Of a stretch of DNA of 64,000 nt, positions 11,001-19,159 are shown in pieces. Positions within the stretch are counted from its first letter, which is position 1; each line of letters opens with the position of its first letter. The position numbers were made by a program, and so were the translations under genes. The DNA comes from JAXMAR01 sp046350295 (GTDB lineage Bacteria > Planctomycetota > Planctomycetia > Gemmatales > Gemmataceae), in NCBI GenBank assembly GCA_046350295.1, contig JAXMAR010000006.1:195390-259389 (forward strand). Direction: 5' to 3'. The notes below the pieces were generated by a model. The model did not search any database, was not told the origin of the DNA, and saw nothing but the letters and a program-made list of their open reading frames with translations.

Positions 11001-11809
11001 ACCCGGACGCCGAGATCGAGGCCGCCATGGAAAAGGTCGAAGGGGCCAAGGAGCGTCTGGAGATGACGCAGGAGGAGCTAGCGCGGGAGCAGCTGGCCCA
11101 GGTCGGCGAGTTGATCAAGGGCCTCAAGGAACGACAGGATGCCGCTATCGCCCGTACCGAGGAGCTGCAAAAGAAGCTGCTGGGCAAGAAGATCTGGTCG
11201 GAGGGGCTGCTGGATTCGTTGAACGGGGACGTGCTCGTGCAGCGCGGGCTCAGCAAGGAAACCCGCAGCATCAAGGAAAAACTGAAGGGGGCGGTCGTCT
11301 TTGAGGATATCATGGAGAAGGCGGCCCGCTCGATGGAGCGCGCCGCGGAAGAGATGGACAAGCGCAAGGAGGAGGCCAAGCATCGCCAGGTCGACATGAT
11401 GACCATGGAGGAGCTGGCGGACGAGGCCAAGCGCCACGAGGAGACTAAGAAACACCAGGACCTCGCGAGCGCCCGGCTGGGTCGCCTCCTGGACGCCATC
11501 AAGAACGAGCCCCCCGTGGTGAAGAAGGAAGGGCCCAAGAAAGACGGCCCGCCGAAGAAGGATGACCCCGAAGGCGGCGGCGGGGCAGGGGAGTCGATCC
11601 CACCCGTGGCTCAGCTCAAGGCCCTCAAGGCGGAGCAGATCGAGGTGCGGGCCCGCACCAAGGAGTTCGACGCCCGCCACCCCGACCGGGCGCGTCTGCC
11701 CGAAGACGCGCTGCGTGAGCTGCGCGAGCTTCAAGAGGACCAGGTCCGTATCCACCAGCTCTTCGAAGAAATGACCGCCCCGCCCGAGAAGAAGGGAGCC
11801 ATGCCGTGA
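8018..11809 (+). CDS. DUF4175-like membrane protein with long coiled-coil region
   Basis: 1263 residues. The first ~180 residues have three hydrophobic helices (for example GLFAVAGLLVGAGLVACLL), as in DUF4175-type planctomycete proteins, followed by beta-rich domains (residues ~195-560). From ~590 to ~1170 the chain is almost continuous charged helix rich in Lys, Glu, Asp and Ala, predicted coiled coil, ending in a Lys/Pro linker and a short helical tail. ATG at 8018 follows GGAG. Its stop overlaps the next start as GTGA at 11806-11809, indicating translational coupling. The architecture suggests a membrane-anchored periplasmic rod or tether. No enzyme motif is seen; function is unknown. Confidence 0.82.
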   Translation: MNPLHHRIAWLRRQLYFFAGARGLFAVAGLLVGAGLVACLLDWMIGLPSMIRAFLLAGILVGSAYVAFRLLLQPLLAPKDDLSLALQVEAAYPHLNDSLASTVEFLKQPGNDPMTGSAAMRNKAVEQALGKSKELDFGRILDRRGAVLACAGFLVAAGLAAFFMLDDADTAWTAVRRLADPFGNHTWTRLDIPDLPDHVAVGKPFIYKTRVDGVIPKSGKLIVEGQKKVDEIAVLTDAEGAYIDVNIPLTREPGAFRFRVTAGDASFPAGPGTWQKIDVLPPPDLKFVRVEVAFPEYTEEPPAVIYEGETLPKITHQHFVPGSVVRLRAQADKPLADAWVQLLPLADARNPNPGFRACAIAGLFGGPPGAEGLPLAAGAFSVYGRFPARFLDDSRRTFEVEFPAWISGRYVLHLEDFKKLDREINTELNLMSDPPPGVILSLTSPDTRFKEDVQVDVRPDVELDMVVSAKEDQYWLRSVFLEFSPRSGVEEEPLRVGVFDQKEMSRLLPILLGAPLEEIKVRLQRIERAPVRWGLKNRYKEGEVVSLSAAAFDSCNIFPSREPGRSKTIKLRIVGVRELLVKEEKVLPDAQINIDKAREILEGAVKGLKEVASKNPEDLKREDLEKLAEAELDQARAKAHLEQLLDQINKLALTRKLNKLPSSDAGDLLKTLREELDALVQEEMPKIENDISDAKAKLSGLDPKKAKAEKSSKDDPLKSAIERDDKAKAALDDLSRALAPYASLQMVKDKAKELLLKHTDLRDATDKLLEMKDKIDRGDVPMREVGRATKELNDETAKKGEAQASLADKADELFKLMLDVAKKRAADKDMENARKLEKAADIGGKTRVSERMRDVGGELKKPPAPLNRAKTEQENIRAALDRIDKILNDKKPTDDVDRLSKKKKKTDDNLDKLDKLGKGLADLREKAAKAMEIKDADKRKAALDKIAKDEEKLKKDAEDAARELARLNEPKAAKALADAAAELDKAGAKMKAGDNPDAEIEAAMEKVEGAKERLEMTQEELAREQLAQVGELIKGLKERQDAAIARTEELQKKLLGKKIWSEGLLDSLNGDVLVQRGLSKETRSIKEKLKGAVVFEDIMEKAARSMERAAEEMDKRKEEAKHRQVDMMTMEELADEAKRHEETKKHQDLASARLGRLLDAIKNEPPVVKKEGPKKDGPPKKDDPEGGGGAGESIPPVAQLKALKAEQIEVRARTKEFDARHPDRARLPEDALRELRELQEDQVRIHQLFEEMTAPPEKKGAMP

Positions 11810-12693
11810 TCCGCGTCTTTTTCAGCCTGTCGCTTGGGTTGGGCGCCCTGTGGACGCTGAGCGCCGGCGCCCAGGAGCTCAAGAAGGTCGATCCCAGCCT
11901 CATCAAGGAGGTCCCCGACAAGGAGGGGGACCTGAAGAAGGAACCGGTCCCCATGATCGGCAAGGAGAAGGAAGCGCCCGGCGCCAAGGAGGAGAGTCCG
12001 AAGGAGATCATCGAGCGGCTCCACAAGAACATGGAAGCCGCCGGCGTGCGCCTCAAGGACAAGAGCGATCCGACCGAGCCGACGCGGAAGATCCAGAAGG
12101 ACATCATCGACGACCTCGACAAGCTCATCAAGCAGCAGCAGGATAACGAAAGCAAGAGCGGCGGCGGAGGTGGCGGCGGCGGCGCGGCCGGCGGCGGTGG
12201 TGGCGGCGCCAGCAGCTCCAAGTCGAGCAAGGGGGGCGGGCTCTCCAAGAGCAGCAAAGGGGCCTCCGGCAAGAAAGACGACGGCGGCAAGAAAGAGGAC
12301 ACCGCCAAGAAGGACGGCAAAGGCGGCAAGGACGGGGACAAGAAAAAGGAAGATCTCGCCAAGGGCAAGGACGGCAAGGGGAAGGATGGCAAGGACGGCG
12401 AGAAGAAGAAGGAGGATGTCGCGAAAGCCGGCGGCAAGGATGGAAAGGATGGCAAGGACAAGGACGGGAAGGGTGGCAAGGGCGGCAAGGGCGGGAAGGA
12501 CGGCGGCGGCATGGGGGGTGACAGCCCCACCGAGAAGCGTCCGGTGGCCGATATCGCGCGCGAGGTCTGGGGCGAGCTGCCGCTCCGCAAGCGTCTCGAA
12601 ATGGACGCGCTGCCGAGCGAGCGGATGCTGCCGCAGTACGAGAAGCTCCTCCAGAAGTTCTACCGGGCGCGGAGCGAACGGGAGGGCCGGTAA
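11806..12693 (+). CDS. Exported Lys/Gly-rich low-complexity protein, first of a tandem paralogous pair
   Basis: 295 residues, starting at a GTG that overlaps the previous stop by four bases. Residues 1-22 look like a Sec signal peptide (FFSLSLGLGALWTLSAGAQE). A helical module follows (EIIERLHKNMEAAGVRLKD ... IIDDLDKLI), then a poly-Gly stretch and about 120 residues of Lys/Asp/Gly repeats (KDGK type), and a C-terminal box LPSERMLPQYEKLLQKFYRA. The same N- and C-terminal modules recur in the next gene, so the pair arose by duplication and the linker expanded. The very basic flexible linker could bind an acidic polymer or surface. Function is not known. Confidence 0.8.
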   Translation: MIRVFFSLSLGLGALWTLSAGAQELKKVDPSLIKEVPDKEGDLKKEPVPMIGKEKEAPGAKEESPKEIIERLHKNMEAAGVRLKDKSDPTEPTRKIQKDIIDDLDKLIKQQQDNESKSGGGGGGGGAAGGGGGGASSSKSSKGGGLSKSSKGASGKKDDGGKKEDTAKKDGKGGKDGDKKKEDLAKGKDGKGKDGKDGEKKKEDVAKAGGKDGKDGKDKDGKGGKGGKGGKDGGGMGGDSPTEKRPVADIAREVWGELPLRKRLEMDALPSERMLPQYEKLLQKFYRARSEREGR

Positions 12694-13226
12694 TGGCGGC
12701 CGGACGCTTCGCGCTGGCTTGGTTTGCCCTCGGCGTGGCGGCGTTGTCGGCGCCGGCGCGAGAGTTCGCGTTTGGCGATCGCTCCCCCACGGAGAAGAAG
12801 GAATCGGCACGCGAAATCATCGAACGGCTGCACCGCAACCTCGACCGGGCCGGCGCGAAGCTCAAAGACGAGAACGACCCGAGCGAGACGACCCGCCGCT
12901 TGCAAGGCGAGATCATCGATGATCTCGACCGGCTCATCGGGACGCCACGGCCGCGTTCGGCGCCGAAGGAACCGTCGGCGAAGGCGGCTCCGGCCCCGAA
13001 GCCAAAGACCGAGGGAAACGTTGGCGCCTCCGCGACACCAACGCCGGCGGCGCGGCCCGGCAAGGAAACGACGGCCCGTGAACCATCGAGCAAGGACTTC
13101 TGGCCGCCGCTGCCGCCGCGCGATCCGGGCGGCGTGGACGCCCTGAGCAGGGAGCGGATGCTGCCGCAATACGAAAAGCTGCTCCGCAAGTACTACCGCA
13201 ACCTGGCCGAGCGCGAGACGCGCTGA
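12693..13226 (+). CDS. Exported protein, second of the tandem paralogous pair
   Basis: 177 residues. Its ATG shares one base with the preceding TAA (TAATG), so it is translationally coupled. A short hydrophobic N-terminus (ALAWFALGVAALSAPARE) may be a signal peptide. EIIERLHRNLDRAGAKLKD and GEIIDDLDRLIG match the helical module of the upstream gene, and the C-terminus LSRERMLPQYEKLLRKYYRN matches its C-terminal box. The region between is a Pro/Ala/Lys-rich linker, far shorter than the paralogue's. Part of the moxR-to-toroid operon; its product probably sits in the periplasm or envelope. No known domain is recognised. Confidence 0.78.
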   Translation: MAAGRFALAWFALGVAALSAPAREFAFGDRSPTEKKESAREIIERLHRNLDRAGAKLKDENDPSETTRRLQGEIIDDLDRLIGTPRPRSAPKEPSAKAAPAPKPKTEGNVGASATPTPAARPGKETTAREPSSKDFWPPLPPRDPGGVDALSRERMLPQYEKLLRKYYRNLAERETR

Positions 13227-13239
13227 CAAGGAGCCGATC

Positions 13240-14325
13240 ATGAACCGTCGCAGCTTTCTCCAGCGCAGCCTGGGCGCCTTGACCGGGCTTTCCGCCGCGG
13301 GCCTTGTGCTGCGCTCCGCCGCCCAGGACCGCGACTCGGACCTCGTGCGCGACATGATCACGCCGGCGACCCAGGAGGCCATCGACGACGGCCTGCGCTT
13401 CCTCGCGTCCCAGCAAGCCGCCAACGGCGCCTTCGGCACCGGCGGCTACGCGGGCAACACCGGCGTCACCGGCCTGGGCGGCCTCGCCTTCATGGCCAGC
13501 GGCAGTCAGCCGGGCCGCGGCCCCTACGGCCGCAACATCACCCAGGCCCTCGAATACGTCCTCAGCAATGAGGACCGCGGCGTGCGCGGCTTCCTCTCCA
13601 GCCCGCGCGGCGCCGGGCACGGCGCCATGTACGGCCACGGCTTCGCCACTCTCTTCCTCGCCGAGGCCCACGGCATGATCTCGAGCCCGGAGCTGCGGCG
13701 CCGTGTCCGCGACACGCTCGGCAACGCCGTCCAGCTCATCGTCGACTCGCAGAACCGCGAAGGCGGCTGGCGCTACCAGCCGCGCTCGGCCGACGCCGAC
13801 CTCTCGGTCACGATCTGCCAGATCATGGCCCTGCGCGCGGCGCGCAACGCCGGCGTCTTCGTGCCGCGCAACACCGCCGATAACTGCATCAAGTACGTCA
13901 AGGAATGCCAGGACCGCTTCTCGGGCGGCTTCCGCTACCAGCGCGGCCACGGCCCGGTCGGCTTCGCTCGGACGGCCGCCGGCGTCACCGCCCTCTACAG
14001 CGCCGGCGTCTACAAGGGAGAGGAAGTCGAGAAGGGCCTCGACTACATGATCAAGAACAAGCCCGGCGACGGTCGCGGCGGCGGCATCTTCGGCGAGGCC
14101 GAGTTCCACTATTACTACGGCCACTACTATGCCGCCCAGGCCATGTGGATCGCCGGCGGCCGCTACTTCCGCGAATGGTATCCCGCCATCCGCAACGAGC
14201 TCCTCGGCCGCCGCCAGGGGGACGGCTCCTGGTTCGACGGCCGCACCTGCCGCCACTACTGCACGGCGATGGCGCTCATCATCTTGCAGATTCCGAACAA
14301 CTATCTGCCGATCATGCACCGCTAG
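13240..14325 (+). CDS. Tat-exported alpha/alpha-toroid protein (prenyltransferase/squalene-oxidase repeat)
   Basis: 361 residues. The N-terminus MNRRSFLQRSLGALTG is a twin-arginine signal. Repeats typical of terpene-cyclase/prenyltransferase-like toroids are visible (FLASQQANGAFGTGGY-like, GGWRYQPRSADADLS, DGSWFDGRTCRHYCTAMAL), with the QxxxGGW-like spacing of Gly, Trp and Phe. In planctomycetes such proteins often close MoxR/VWA operons. Enzymatic activity cannot be asserted: the fold is also used as a non-catalytic scaffold. ATG at 13240 follows AAGGAG. It is the last gene of the operon and converges with the - strand gene ending at 14367. Confidence 0.88.
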   Translation: MNRRSFLQRSLGALTGLSAAGLVLRSAAQDRDSDLVRDMITPATQEAIDDGLRFLASQQAANGAFGTGGYAGNTGVTGLGGLAFMASGSQPGRGPYGRNITQALEYVLSNEDRGVRGFLSSPRGAGHGAMYGHGFATLFLAEAHGMISSPELRRRVRDTLGNAVQLIVDSQNREGGWRYQPRSADADLSVTICQIMALRAARNAGVFVPRNTADNCIKYVKECQDRFSGGFRYQRGHGPVGFARTAAGVTALYSAGVYKGEEVEKGLDYMIKNKPGDGRGGGIFGEAEFHYYYGHYYAAQAMWIAGGRYFREWYPAIRNELLGRRQGDGSWFDGRTCRHYCTAMALIILQIPNNYLPIMHR

Positions 14326-14366
14326 GAGTTCGGGACGTACGTATCAGCTCGTCGCGCATCTCAGCG

Positions 14367-14918
14367 CTACTTGCCGATGCGTTTCTTGTCGCTGCGCGTG
14401 AACTGCATGTTGGCGAAGTCAAGGTCGAGGGTAAGGAGCTTGGCTGGCAGGAAGCTGTCCCGGCTGTTCGACAGGTCAAGCGTCAGCTTGTCCCCATCGA
14501 GCTTGAACGGCGCCGTCAGCTCGGGCCGCGGATCGACCGGCGCGAGACCATACCTGTCCCCTCTCTTCTCTCTGCCGCGCGACACCAGCGCCGGCGCCGA
14601 CCCCCGCTTGACGCCGGCGGCGACGACCTGGCGGGGCGGCCGGGCGTTGATGACGATGATGCGGTCCTTTTCCCCGCGCGTGAGAGACGCCCAGTACGTC
14701 AAGCGGCAAGCCCCGTCGAGGTCGCCGTCGGGACCGTGAACGAGAACATGAAGCTCGATCGTTCCTTTCCAGCCGCTCTTGAGATCGACCTTCATCTCCC
14801 AGCCGCCGGCTAGTTTTTGCAGATCGGCATGACGGAGACGCTCGAACGATATCTTCTCTTCCTGGGCAGTTGGCAGGAGCAACGGGGCCGACAGGACGAG
14901 GATGAGAAGTTGTCTCAC
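14367..14918 (-). CDS. Exported hypothetical protein
   Basis: 183 residues from a GTG at 14918 preceded by GGAGGA. The start is chosen because it gives a clean signal peptide (RQLLILVLSAPLLLPTAQ) and overlaps the upstream stop as GTGA. The mature part contains LQKLAGGWEMKVDL and FKLDGDKLTLDLSNSRDS, a layout reminiscent of TIGR03067-like or lipocalin-like planctomycete proteins in which a 'weight/gain' beta-barrel is built from short strands, but the match is weak. It forms a two-gene unit with 14915-15310. Function unknown. Confidence 0.7.
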   Translation of the reverse strand: MRQLLILVLSAPLLLPTAQEEKISFERLRHADLQKLAGGWEMKVDLKSGWKGTIELHVLVHGPDGDLDGACRLTYWASLTRGEKDRIIVINARPPRQVVAAGVKRGSAPALVSRGREKRGDRYGLAPVDPRPELTAPFKLDGDKLTLDLSNSRDSFLPAKLLTLDLDFANMQFTRSDKKRIGK

Positions 14919-15310
14919 GGTTGTTCCTCCACTATGGAGCCGGGCTCGGCGCGCATCTGGGCCCACGATCCTTCCCACACACCGCCGGTCTTAAGATTGC
15001 GATACCTCACGCGCGGCGCCGTGTGCTCGTAGTAGCCATCCAGCAGTCCTTCTTCGCCGAACAGCGTGTCAGCGACGAGCCGGATCAGCCAGGGGTCGTC
15101 TCGGCTGCCGTTCTTGTCGCCGACCTGGACGAGCACGGTGAGGGTATCGCCCTCGACGAGGTACCAGGCGTCCCCGATGTCCTCGCCGGTTCGTCGGAGG
15201 GACATAGCCGCATGAGACCAGAGGCCGTCGGGGCGGACGGGATAGCCGAGCGGGTGGGGGCGCGGAACGTCGCACACACCCCACTCGAAGCACTGGAAGG
15301 CGGGATGCAT
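14915..15310 (-). CDS. Small hypothetical cytosolic protein
   Basis: 131 residues; ATG at 15310 has GGAGG nine bases upstream. No signal peptide or membrane segment. The sequence has the look of a compact alpha/beta domain with Trp/Tyr-rich strands (GDAWYLVEGDTLTVLVQVG, YYEHTAPRVRYRNLKTGG). Its stop overlaps the GTG of the downstream exported protein by four bases, so the two are expressed together. I do not recognise a family. Confidence 0.65.
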   Translation of the reverse strand: MHPAFQCFEWGVCDVPRPHPLGYPVRPDGLWSHAAMSLRRTGEDIGDAWYLVEGDTLTVLVQVGDKNGSRDDPWLIRLVADTLFGEEGLLDGYYEHTAPRVRYRNLKTGGVWEGSWAQMRAEPGSIVEEQP

Positions 15311-15352
15311 CGTCTGGCCTCCGTGGGCCGCAAAGAAAGGGTCCCGACACCG

Positions 15353-17221
15353 TTATCCGGCCTTCGCCTCGCGCAGCGCTTGCTGCAATCGGTCGTTGCC
15401 GACCCTCGGCGCGTCGTTCTGGCGGCGGCGATCGAGTTCGATGATCTCGTAGATTTCGGGGAAATCCTTCTTGCGCTGCTCGTGATTGCCGGTGACGATC
15501 TTGGCGCCCGGGCGGAAGAAGATCACGTATTCGGTCACGTCGTATTTCCAGACGGCTTTCTGCGTGAGGTCGGGGTTGCGCAGGCCGGCCCGCTCGGCGG
15601 GGGTCGCCGCGTTGATGTCGATGTGCGGTTCGCCGAGCTTGGGCATCAGGAAGTGGGTGCCGTCGAACTCGACGTGCTTGGAGCCGAGGCCGCCGTTCAT
15701 CGGGGCCAGGATGCTGAAGCCTGGTCCACCCTTGATATAGACGCGGCTGCTGGGGGCGAGGTTGCCGACGAACAGGAGGTAGGGCGCCGTCACGCTGATC
15801 TCGCCGCCGAAGTGGGTGATCTGCGCCGCCTGCCCGGGCTGATCGGTCAGGTCAAGCGAATGGCCGGCGCCCGCGCCGGAGAGCGAGAAGTAGAGCGGAC
15901 CGTCATGGAAGCGCGGCTTGCCGTCGCGTGCGGGAATCTCGAGGACGCTCGCCGGGATGGACTTGCGGGCCAGGTGGAGCGGCGCGTCGGCGGTCAGGAC
16001 GCAGTCGATCTTCACGAGGGGCTTGACCAGGGCGTTGAAAAGCCGCTCCACGTCGGTTGGCGGCACGTCGGCGACCGGCGCCACCACGGGCGGCTCGGCC
16101 GGCGGCGGCGGCTCGCGCAGCCAGAGCCAGGCGCCCAGTGCGGCGCCGCCGATGAGGAGGATGAGAATCAGACTGAGCAGGGCGGCCCGCTCCGGCCGGC
16201 GCCGCACCCATTTGACCGTGCGCTCCAGGCGTCCGGCGGGCCGGGCCAGAATCGGCTCGCCGGTGAGCCAGCGGCGCAGGTCGTCGCGCGCTCGGCGGCG
16301 CTCTGATAGCGGCGGCCGGGGTCCTTCGGCCATCGCGCGCAGGCAGATCGTCTGCAGGTCGGCGGGGATCCTGGGGTCGATCTTGCGCGGCGGCCTGGGA
16401 TCATCGTGCATCACGTGGTGCATCATCATCCGCGGGTTGCCCTTGAAGGGCGTCTGGCCCGTGAGGAGGTGGTACAGGACGCCCCCCAGGCCGTAGACGT
16501 CGCTGCGGCCGTCCACCCGGCGATTGTCACCACGGGCTTGCTCGGGGCTCATGTAGGCGGGCGTGCCGAGGACCTGGCCTTCGAGCGTGAGGGTCTCGTC
16601 CCCCGAGTCGCGCTTGGCGAGGCCGAAGTCCATGAGCTTGGGCAGGTACTCCCCCTGGGCGCCGCGCTCGAGCATGATGTTGGAGGGCTTGATGTCGCGG
16701 TGGATGACGCCGCGGTCATGAGCGTATTGCAAGGCGTCGGCGACCTGGGCGACGATCTCGGCGATCTGCCGGGGCTGGAGGCGCTCACCCGTCAAAAGGT
16801 CGGTGAGGGTGATGCCGCGGACGAAATCCTCGACCAGGTAGGGGGCGCCGTCGAGCTCGCCGACGTCATGGATCGAGACGATGGACTGGTGGTTGAACTG
16901 GGCCACGCTGCGCGCCTCGCGCAGGAAGCGCTCGGCCTCGCCGGGCGTCTTCGTCATGCGGTCGCTGCGCGGGACCTTGATGGCGACAATGCGATCGAGC
17001 TCGGTGTCGCGCGCCTCGAAGACGGTGCCGAACGAGCCGCTGCCGACGGCCTCGATCAGCTCGAACCGGCCGAAGCGGCGCTGGCCGTTGGCGGGGACCC
17101 AGCCGACGGTGGTGCCGCGCTCGTTGCGAATGGAGGAGCCGCAGCCCGGGCAGACAACCGTGCCGTCATTGGACGGCGGCATGTCGCCGGAATACTGGCA
17201 GTGCGAGCAAAGGACCTGCAT
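15353..17221 (-). CDS. Transmembrane serine/threonine protein kinase with N-terminal zinc ribbon
   Basis: 622 residues from ATG 17221, preceded by GGGAG. Residues 5-27 form a zinc ribbon (CSHC ... CPGC). The kinase domain follows: glycine loop GSGSFGTV near 60, VAIKVPR lysine, HRDIKPSN catalytic loop near 172, DFGLAK near 195, SPEQARGD activation segment. A single membrane helix (LLSLILILLIGGAALGAWLW) lies near 345-365, with a Pro-rich linker and an outer domain of ~240 residues that may sense a ligand. All catalytic residues are present, so it should be active. A promoter-like TATAAT box sits about 110 bases upstream. A longer start at 17290 is possible but lacks the ribosome site. Confidence 0.93.
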   Translation of the reverse strand: MQVLCSHCQYSGDMPPSNDGTVVCPGCGSSIRNERGTTVGWVPANGQRRFGRFELIEAVGSGSFGTVFEARDTELDRIVAIKVPRSDRMTKTPGEAERFLREARSVAQFNHQSIVSIHDVGELDGAPYLVEDFVRGITLTDLLTGERLQPRQIAEIVAQVADALQYAHDRGVIHRDIKPSNIMLERGAQGEYLPKLMDFGLAKRDSGDETLTLEGQVLGTPAYMSPEQARGDNRRVDGRSDVYGLGGVLYHLLTGQTPFKGNPRMMMHHVMHDDPRPPRKIDPRIPADLQTICLRAMAEGPRPPLSERRRARDDLRRWLTGEPILARPAGRLERTVKWVRRRPERAALLSLILILLIGGAALGAWLWLREPPPPAEPPVVAPVADVPPTDVERLFNALVKPLVKIDCVLTADAPLHLARKSIPASVLEIPARDGKPRFHDGPLYFSLSGAGAGHSLDLTDQPGQAAQITHFGGEISVTAPYLLFVGNLAPSSRVYIKGGPGFSILAPMNGGLGSKHVEFDGTHFLMPKLGEPHIDINAATPAERAGLRNPDLTQKAVWKYDVTEYVIFFRPGAKIVTGNHEQRKKDFPEIYEIIELDRRRQNDAPRVGNDRLQQALREAKAG

Positions 17222-17328
17222 CAGAGTGGCTCCCAGCCCGGGCGGGCAGTCTTGCCAGGCGCTCCATCCCTGGCGAGGCACGCGGGCCATGGCAATGGCC
17301 GAGCAATGATCGAACGTCCTTGGGCTGG

Positions 17329-17356
17329 ATTATAACACGGCTGAAGCACGCGGCAA
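17329..17356 (-). promoter_or_regulatory. Sigma-70-type promoter upstream of the kinase gene
   Basis: Reading the - strand, TTGCCG (17356-17351) and a perfect TATAAT (17334-17329) are separated by 16 bases. Transcription would begin near 17322, giving an untranslated leader of about 100 bases before ATG 17221. The AT-rich box stands out in otherwise GC-rich DNA. Prediction only. Confidence 0.5.
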
Positions 17357-17422
17357 CGGAACGGCCTGGCGCCGAAAAAGGGACAGGTCGTGTGCCTCTA
17401 CCCAGCCGACTCCTCGCGTGGC

Positions 17423-17809
17423 TCACTGTTTCCTGTCATAGTGCAACGGTCGGCCGTACGGATCGGTTGGCGGATTCTCCACATGTTTCTCGCACAGATG
17501 AAAGAATCGGGGCCACAGTGGCAGGAACCATCCCCAGAGCCTGTGCCATCTCCACTGATGTTCGATCGCCGGGCGGGGGCAGTACGTACAGCGGACAATG
17601 GTACCATCCGGGTGACGCGACAACCGGGCCCTCGCACGCATGGCGGCGTGGGCGTCGACATCGGCGCCGCTCACGCCGCGCGCGCTCAATTCCGTTTCCG
17701 CAATATCCACGGCGGGCCCTTCCATCTCCCCGCGGTAGACGGTGACTTGATCGAGCAGGACCTCGGTCGAGGAGCTCTGAGCCTCTTCGCGAATTTGGAT
17801 GAGGTCCAT
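17423..17809 (-). CDS. Hypothetical protein with Cys/His cluster
   Basis: 128 residues; ATG 17809 with GGGAG about 11 bases upstream. The N-terminal half is helical (TEVLLDQVTVYRGEMEGPAV, with a DIAETELSARGVS segment). The C-terminal half has CTYC, several Trp residues and LCEKHVENPP, a CxxC...CxxH arrangement that could bind zinc. Genes with this 'DxAExELxxRG' helix plus zinc knuckle are frequent near planctomycete regulatory genes, but I cannot name a family. Lies upstream of the kinase on the same strand, separated by ~200 bases that hold the kinase promoter. Confidence 0.6.
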   Translation of the reverse strand: MDLIQIREEAQSSSTEVLLDQVTVYRGEMEGPAVDIAETELSARGVSGADVDAHAAMRARARLSRHPDGTIVRCTYCPRPAIEHQWRWHRLWGWFLPLWPRFFHLCEKHVENPPTDPYGRPLHYDRKQ

Positions 17810-17864
17810 TTGGCGGCGCTCCCGCTATGGCCAGTGATATCGCTTCCGATTAGCCGGCATTATG

Positions 17865-19095
17865 TTAGGCGCTTGTACGCAGTTCGAGCACCGCGATTTC
17901 TGGCGTCGCCCCGAGCCGGATCGGGAAGCCCGAAACGCCGATGCCGCGGCAGATGAACACGGGGCAAACGGGGCCCTGGACCAGCCCCTGGGCGTATTTC
18001 TGGCCATGGCGCGAGGACGTGTCGGGGGCGCCGAGGAAGGGAAGGACGATCTGGCCGCCGTGGGTGTGGCCGCTCAGCATCAGGTCGACGCGGTGGCCGG
18101 CGGCGAGGAAGGCGGGCTCCTCGGCGACGTCTGGGTTGTGGGACAGGAGCAAGCGCGGCATGGCGGCGGGCAGGCCGGCCAGGGCGGCGTGATAGTCGAG
18201 CTTGTCTTCCCAGAGGTCGCCGACCGCGGCGAGGGCGAGGCCGGCGTCGCCGCTCGAGACAAGGCGGCGCTCGGGGGTGAGGATGCGGCGGCCGTTGTCG
18301 ATGAGGGGGATACCGGCCCGGTCGAAAGCGCGGCGCATCGGCTCCACGCCTTCCCACCAATCGTGGTTGCCGAGGATGGCGACGACGCCGCATTTGGCCT
18401 GGAGGCGGGCCAGCTCGGCGACGACCGGCTCGATGTACTCGGCGGAATGATGCACGTAGTCGCCGGTGAGGCAGATGACGTCGGCGTCAAGCGCGTTGTC
18501 GGCGTCGATCACGTCGCGGACGTAGCGGCGCGAGAGCCAGGGGCCGTGGTGGATGTCGGTGAGCTGAACGATGCGCAGACCGTCGAGCCCGGGAGGCAGG
18601 TCGCGGATGGGGATGGTCCGGCGCGTGACGCCGAACCAGCGCGGGGCGATGAGGCCGCCGTAGGCAAGAAGAGCGCCGCCGCTCAGGCAGAAGAGCTTGG
18701 CGCCGCCGGCGAGAAAGCGGCGGCGGGAGGACAGGGGATCGCGTGAGGATGGTGTTGGCGCCGCGGGCGCGGATGCGTCCGCGGGTTGTCTTGCGGGGGC
18801 GGCGGGAGCGGAGGAGCGCCGAAGGAAATAGAAGACCGCGTTAGAGGCCAGGGCGAAGAGCCAGGCGGCGAGGCCGGTGTGGTGGGCGGCGCGGAGGCCG
18901 AAGCTTCTGGGCAAGCCAGAGGCCGGGCGCCTGGAGGAGGAAGTCGGCGCCTTGCAGGTAGCCGAGGAGGCCCTGCCAGGCGTCATGCTCGTGCAAGGGG
19001 AGAAGGACGAAGTGGGATAGAATGGCGAACAGCGTGACGCCGCTTGCGAGGGCAAGGCCGAAGCGAACCGGTGGCGAGAAACAAGCGGGTCGCAT
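17865..19095 (-). CDS. Metallophosphoesterase with N-terminal membrane region, apparently frameshifted
   Basis: The phosphoesterase domain is complete in one frame: DIHHG, GDYVHH, GNHDWWEG, HNPD and SGHTHGG are the five metal-binding motifs of the calcineurin-like/YkuE type, and a Tat-like RRRFLAGG precedes it. The natural N-terminus, however, lies in another frame: from ATG 19095 it reads a membrane helix (LALASGVTLFAILSHFVLLP) and PGLWLAQKL, after which the sense continues as LRAAHHTGLAAWLFALASNA in the phosphoesterase frame. The switch is near 18900-18915 and needs a one-base indel. Without frameshifting, only a shorter protein from a start such as 18986 would be made. Could be a real mutation or a sequencing error. 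Confidence 0.75.
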
Positions 19096-19159
19096 TGGTC
19101 ATTCTTGGTGAAGGAACGCCGACTGGTCCGGACAGGTTTGTTTTCCGGGCGCGAACGCT

